A program made the translations under genes and the position numbers. The notes under the pieces were generated by a model, which saw only the letters and a list, made by a program, of their open reading frames with translations, was not told the DNA's origin and searched no databases. A DNA stretch of 8,293 nt, from positions 1 to 8,293 of the forward strand of contig CAIYSH010000478.1 of the NCBI GenBank assembly GCA_903928755.1. The letters run 5' to 3'. Each line of letters opens with the position of its first letter. Positions within the stretch are counted from its first letter, which is position 1. This document shows positions 5,623 to 8,293 of this stretch, piece after piece. The DNA comes from an uncultured Alphaproteobacteria bacterium (GTDB lineage: Bacteria; Pseudomonadota; Alphaproteobacteria; Caulobacterales; Caulobacteraceae).

Positions 5623-6660
5623 ATGTCTGCCATGACGCCGTTTGACGCCGCATCTTCTCAAGCACGGCCCGCCCTGATCGACGGGTTCGGGCGCACCGTG
5701 ACCTATTTGCGCGTGTCCGTCACCGACCGCTGTGACCTGCGCTGTGTCTATTGCATGGCCGAGCACATGACCTTCCTGCCCAAGGCCGAGGTTCTGACCC
5801 TTGAGGAGCTGGACAGGATCGCTTCCGGATTTGTGGCGTTGGGGGTGCGCAAGCTGCGGATCACCGGTGGCGAGCCCCTGGTCCGCAAGGGTGTCATGGG
5901 CCTGATCAACAGCCTGTCGCGCCATCTGAAGTCGGGTGCCCTGGACGAGCTGACCCTGACCACCAATGGCACCCGCCTTGTGGAATTTGCGCCCCAGCTG
6001 GCGGCAGCGGGCGTCAAGCGGATCAATGTGTCCATGGATACACTGAAGCCCGCCCTGTTTCGCACCCTGACCCGCGGCGGGGACCTCGCCAAGGTCATGG
6101 CCGGGATTGAGGCGGCCCAGGCGGCAGGCATCAAGGTCAAGATCAATGCCGTGGCCCTCAAGGACGACAACGCCGCTGAGCTGGCCGATCTGGTCGCCTG
6201 GGCCCACGAGCGGGGCGCCGACGCCACCCTGATCGAGGCCATGCCCATGGGCGAGATCGAGGTCGACCGTTCGGACCAGTTCCTGTCGCTGAAAGATGTG
6301 CGCCGGACCTTTGAGAGCTTCTGGACCCTTACCGACATTGACCATGTGACCGGCGGGCCGGCCCACTATGTGCGGGTGGAAGAAACCGGTGGCCGCCTGG
6401 GCTTCATCACGCCGTTGAGCCACAATTTCTGTGAGGCCTGCAACCGGGTGCGCCTGACCTGCACCGGCACCCTGCACACCTGCCTTGGTCGGGAGGATGC
6501 CTCGGACCTGCGGGCCGTAATCCGGGCCGGGGCCGATGATCAGGCCCTGGCCGCCGCCATCCGTCTGGCGGTTGACGCCAAGCCAGAGGGGCACGATTTC
6601 CAGATTGTCCGCAATTCGGCCCCGGCCGTGGCGCGGCACATGTCCACCACGGGGGGCTGA
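5623..6660 (+). CDS. moaA: GTP 3',8-cyclase MoaA (radical SAM)
   Basis: MoaA is a radical SAM enzyme that converts GTP to 3',8-cyclo-7,8-dihydro-GTP, the first step of molybdenum cofactor synthesis, working with MoaC. The 345-residue chain has the radical SAM cluster motif CDLRCVYC (Cys37, Cys41, Cys44), the GGEP motif (82-85) and TTNGTRL (113-119). The second [4Fe-4S] site is CEAC with Cys270 and Cys273, plus Cys287, at the CX2CX13C spacing characteristic of MoaA. It ends in Gly-Gly (344-345), the conserved tail needed for activity. There is no visible Shine-Dalgarno before the ATG at 5623; an in-frame ATG at 5632 (residue 4) is the alternative start. It leads a five-gene operon and is followed after two bases by moaD. 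Confidence 0.96.
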   Translation: MSAMTPFDAASSQARPALIDGFGRTVTYLRVSVTDRCDLRCVYCMAEHMTFLPKAEVLTLEELDRIASGFVALGVRKLRITGGEPLVRKGVMGLINSLSRHLKSGALDELTLTTNGTRLVEFAPQLAAAGVKRINVSMDTLKPALFRTLTRGGDLAKVMAGIEAAQAAGIKVKINAVALKDDNAAELADLVAWAHERGADATLIEAMPMGEIEVDRSDQFLSLKDVRRTFESFWTLTDIDHVTGGPAHYVRVEETGGRLGFITPLSHNFCEACNRVRLTCTGTLHTCLGREDASDLRAVIRAGADDQALAAAIRLAVDAKPEGHDFQIVRNSAPAVARHMSTTGG

Positions 6661-6662
6661 TC

Positions 6663-6902
6663 TTGGCCCGGGTCCTGCTGTTTGGCGCGCTGAGTGATCT
6701 CGCCGGATGGCGGGAAAAGACCCTTGAGGCAAACTCTGTCGGTGATCTCCGTCGTCAGCTTGCGGCGGGGGATGCCGCCCTTGGTGGGGCCCTAGACGGC
6801 CCCGGGGTCCAGGTGGCCGTGGACCAGACGATTGTCCGCCATGATGCGGCCCTCACGGCAGACTCTGAAGTGGCCTTCCTGCCCCCGATGAGTGGCGGAT
6901 GA
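6663..6902 (+). CDS. moaD: Molybdopterin synthase small subunit MoaD
   Basis: MoaD is a 79-residue ubiquitin-fold sulfur carrier. Its C-terminal Gly-Gly (here PPMSGG) is adenylylated and thiocarboxylated, then donates sulfur to cPMP within the MoaD-MoaE complex. ARVLLFGALSDLAGW at the start and EVAFLPPMSGG at the end are typical. Start is TTG at 6663, two bases after the moaA stop; a G-run (6651-6656) may act as a weak ribosome binding site. I see no ATG or GTG that would give a full ubiquitin-fold N-terminus. The stop overlaps the moaE start as ATGA. Length matches the family (about 80). Confidence 0.92.
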   Translation: MARVLLFGALSDLAGWREKTLEANSVGDLRRQLAAGDAALGGALDGPGVQVAVDQTIVRHDAALTADSEVAFLPPMSGG

Positions 6903-7345
6903 TCCGGTTGACCGACACCGAATTTGATCCCGGCATCCTGTTGGGTGACTTCTGTCGCGGCCGGACCGAAACCGGCGCTGTGGCCAGTTTTGTCGGCCTG
7001 GCCCGGGCCGAGGGTGGGTCGGCGGCCGTACTGGAACTGGATGCCTATCCCGGCTTTACGGAGGCACAGATCGCCCGGCATGTGACGGCGGCCCAGACGC
7101 GGTTCGACCTGCAGGATGTACTGATCGTCCATCGCACGGGCGCGATCACCCCCGGTCAGCCCATCGTCTTCGTGGCCACCGCTGCGCCCCATCGCCGGGC
7201 AGCCTTTGAGGCCTGCGACTTCCTGATGGATTACCTGAAAAGCCGGGCACCCTTCTGGAAGAAGGAAACCGGCCCGGACGGTGCCCGATGGATCGAGCCC
7301 CGACCGCAAGACCTTACCGACCTCGCCCGATGGGAGACACCATGA
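6899..7345 (+). CDS. moaE: Molybdopterin synthase large subunit MoaE
   Basis: MoaE is the catalytic subunit of molybdopterin synthase, using two MoaD thiocarboxylates to convert cPMP into molybdopterin in the cytoplasm. The 148 residues show GAVASFVGLAR (26-36), LELDAYPGFTE (45-55), VHRTGAITPGQ (77-87) and the core KSRAPFWKKE (114-123). Lys114 and Lys121 match the catalytic lysines Lys119 and Lys126 of E. coli MoaE, with the same seven-residue spacing. It overlaps moaD and moaB by four bases at each end (ATGA), so translation is probably coupled to both. Confidence 0.95.
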   Translation: MIRLTDTEFDPGILLGDFCRGRTETGAVASFVGLARAEGGSAAVLELDAYPGFTEAQIARHVTAAQTRFDLQDVLIVHRTGAITPGQPIVFVATAAPHRRAAFEACDFLMDYLKSRAPFWKKETGPDGARWIEPRPQDLTDLARWETP

Positions 7346-7890
7346 ACGCCTTCACCCCCGGTGGTCACATTGACCAGTCCGCCCAGATTGTCCCGGTTCG
7401 TATCGCCGTCCTCAGTGTTTCCGATACCCGGGACGAGGAGACCGACACCTCCGGCCACGTCCTGGCCAAGCGGATCACCGACGCCGGGCACCATCTGGCG
7501 GCCAAGACCATCGTCAAGGACGAGGTCGGCCAGATCCGTGAACAGATCAAGGCCTGGGTTGCTTCAGGGGATGTGGACGCCATCATCACCACAGGCGGCA
7601 CGGGCATTACCGGCCGGGATGTAACGCCCGAGGCTGTGGAGCCCCTGTTTGACAAGAAGATCGACGGCTTTTCCGTGGTCTTCCATCTGGTCAGCTATCA
7701 GTCGGTAGGCCTGTCCACCCTGCAGAGCCGGGCGACGGCGGGCCTGATTGGCGGGGTCTTCGTCTTCTGCCTGCCAGGGTCGAACGGCGCGGTGAGGGAC
7801 GGCTGGGACAAGGTCATCTCCGCACAGCTCGACAGCCGCCACGGCCCCTGCAACATGGTCGAACTCATGCCCCGTCTTCTCGAAAAATGA
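7342..7890 (+). CDS. moaB: MoaB, molybdopterin adenylyltransferase-type protein
   Basis: This 182-residue protein of the MogA/MoaB fold probably binds and adenylylates molybdopterin before molybdate insertion. RIAVLSVSDTRDEETDTSGH (20-39), ITTGGTGITGRDVTPEA (82-98), GLSTLQSRATAGL (123-135), PGSNGAV (145-151) and QLDSRHGPCN (162-171) resemble E. coli MoaB closely, more than MogA. Whether MoaB is catalytic varies: the E. coli copy is considered dispensable, but in species without MogA the MoaB type can do the job. The start at 7342 is chosen because GGGAG lies five bases upstream and the ATG overlaps the moaE stop; an ATG in frame 18 codons earlier would overlap moaE by 58 bases. The stop overlaps the moaC start. 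Confidence 0.92.
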   Translation: MNAFTPGGHIDQSAQIVPVRIAVLSVSDTRDEETDTSGHVLAKRITDAGHHLAAKTIVKDEVGQIREQIKAWVASGDVDAIITTGGTGITGRDVTPEAVEPLFDKKIDGFSVVFHLVSYQSVGLSTLQSRATAGLIGGVFVFCLPGSNGAVRDGWDKVISAQLDSRHGPCNMVELMPRLLEK

Positions 7891-8293
7891 GCGGCCTGAC
7901 CCACATTGACGAGAGCGGCCGCGCCCACATGGTGGACGTATCCGGCAAGGCGGTAACGGCCCGGGAGGCCCTTGCAGAGGGCTTTGTCCGCATGTCCGAA
8001 GAGACCCTGGCCCTGGCCCTCAGCGGCGATGCCAAGAAGGGCGATGTCCGCGCGACGGCCGAGATTGCGGGCATCATGGCGGCGAAGAAGACCTCGGACA
8101 TCATCCCCCTCTGCCACCCCCTGGCCATCACGAAGGTCGAGGTGCGCGTCTCGCCCGCCGAAGGCGGTCTGGCGGTGAGCGCGCGGGTCAAGACCTCAGG
8201 CCAGACCGGGGTCGAGATGGAGGCCCTGACAGCGGTCTCGGTCGCCTGCCTGACGGTCTATGACATGCTGAAAGCGGCCGACAAGGCCATGAC
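7887..8293 (+). CDS. moaC: Cyclic pyranopterin monophosphate synthase MoaC (3' end missing)
   Basis: MoaC rearranges the MoaA product 3',8-cyclo-7,8-dihydro-GTP into cyclic pyranopterin monophosphate. The first 135 residues are present; about 20-25 more lie beyond the right edge. MVDVSGK (15-21), GDVRATAEIAGIMAAKKTSDIIPLCHPL with His77, SGQTGVEMEALTAVSVACL with Glu110 and Glu112, and YDMLKAADK with Asp126 and Lys129 match conserved E. coli MoaC active-site positions (His77, Glu112, Glu114, Asp128, Lys131). The ATG overlaps the moaB stop by ATGA, with no strong ribosome binding site, so it likely relies on coupling. The truncation is due to the window edge, not a mutation. Confidence 0.96.
   Translation, partial: MSGLTHIDESGRAHMVDVSGKAVTAREALAEGFVRMSEETLALALSGDAKKGDVRATAEIAGIMAAKKTSDIIPLCHPLAITKVEVRVSPAEGGLAVSARVKTSGQTGVEMEALTAVSVACLTVYDMLKAADKAM

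Noticed and set aside
5596..6732. Long open frame of 378 codons on the minus strand over moaA
   Set aside because: It mirrors moaA, whose product has complete cofactor motifs. The antisense translation is rich in Gly, His and Gln with no recognisable domain, as expected for the complement of a high-GC gene.
7288..7341. Upstream extension of MoaB by 18 codons
   Set aside because: It would overlap moaE by 58 bases. The ATG at 7342 has a GGGAG site and the ATGA overlap seen elsewhere in the operon.

Overview
The window is GC-rich, tightly packed bacterial DNA. Frequent GTG and TTG starts, 4-base ATGA gene overlaps, and an isoquinoline-1-oxidoreductase-type enzyme beside a c-type cytochrome suggest an alphaproteobacterium. 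Caulobacteraceae (Caulobacter, Phenylobacterium, Brevundimonas) is my best guess. That placement is inferred from gene content and style, not from a marker gene.

Left block, minus strand (1-1376). A soluble or periplasmic class I cytochrome c (1026-1376) is followed after 16 bases by a CysG-like siroheme synthase (107-1009). The latter's N-terminal dehydrogenase/ferrochelatase half looks intact, but its C-terminal methyltransferase half is short and degenerate. The first 17 codons of a further minus-strand gene run off the left edge.

Molybdenum hydroxylase block, plus strand (1559-4224). Divergent from the cytochrome, across a 182-base intergenic region holding a perfect 8+9+8 inverted repeat, lie the [2Fe-2S] subunit and the molybdopterin subunit of a two-subunit xanthine-oxidase-family hydroxylase (IorA/IorB type, with no FAD subunit). 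The large subunit has an N-terminal twin-arginine motif and a lipobox-like cysteine, so the enzyme probably works outside the cytoplasm. The adjacent cytochrome c is a plausible electron acceptor. A GC-rich hairpin follows the block.

Toxin-antitoxin module (4324-4994). A Phd/YefM-like antitoxin and a VapC-like PIN-domain toxin overlap by one base. A perfect 6+6+6 inverted repeat sits just before the antitoxin's ribosome binding site. The antitoxin's codon use differs from its neighbours, suggesting the module was inserted into a molybdenum-related region.

Molybdenum cofactor block (5003-8293). A MocA-like nucleotidyltransferase (minus strand) probably makes the cytosine dinucleotide form of the cofactor that IorAB-type enzymes use. 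Only 23 bases away, a plus-strand operon moaA-moaD-moaE-moaB-moaC begins, with most junctions overlapping by ATGA; moaC is cut by the right edge. MoaA and MoaC make cPMP from GTP, MoaD and MoaE add the dithiolene sulfurs, MoaB probably adenylylates molybdopterin, and MocA would attach CMP. The window therefore joins a molybdo-enzyme to most of the pathway for its cofactor. No stretch longer than 300 bases lacks a gene. I see no tRNA, rRNA, CRISPR array or insertion sequence. Most of this is well-known biology; the least ordinary points are the vestigial methyltransferase domain, the Tat/lipobox signal on the large subunit, and the two inverted-repeat operator candidates.
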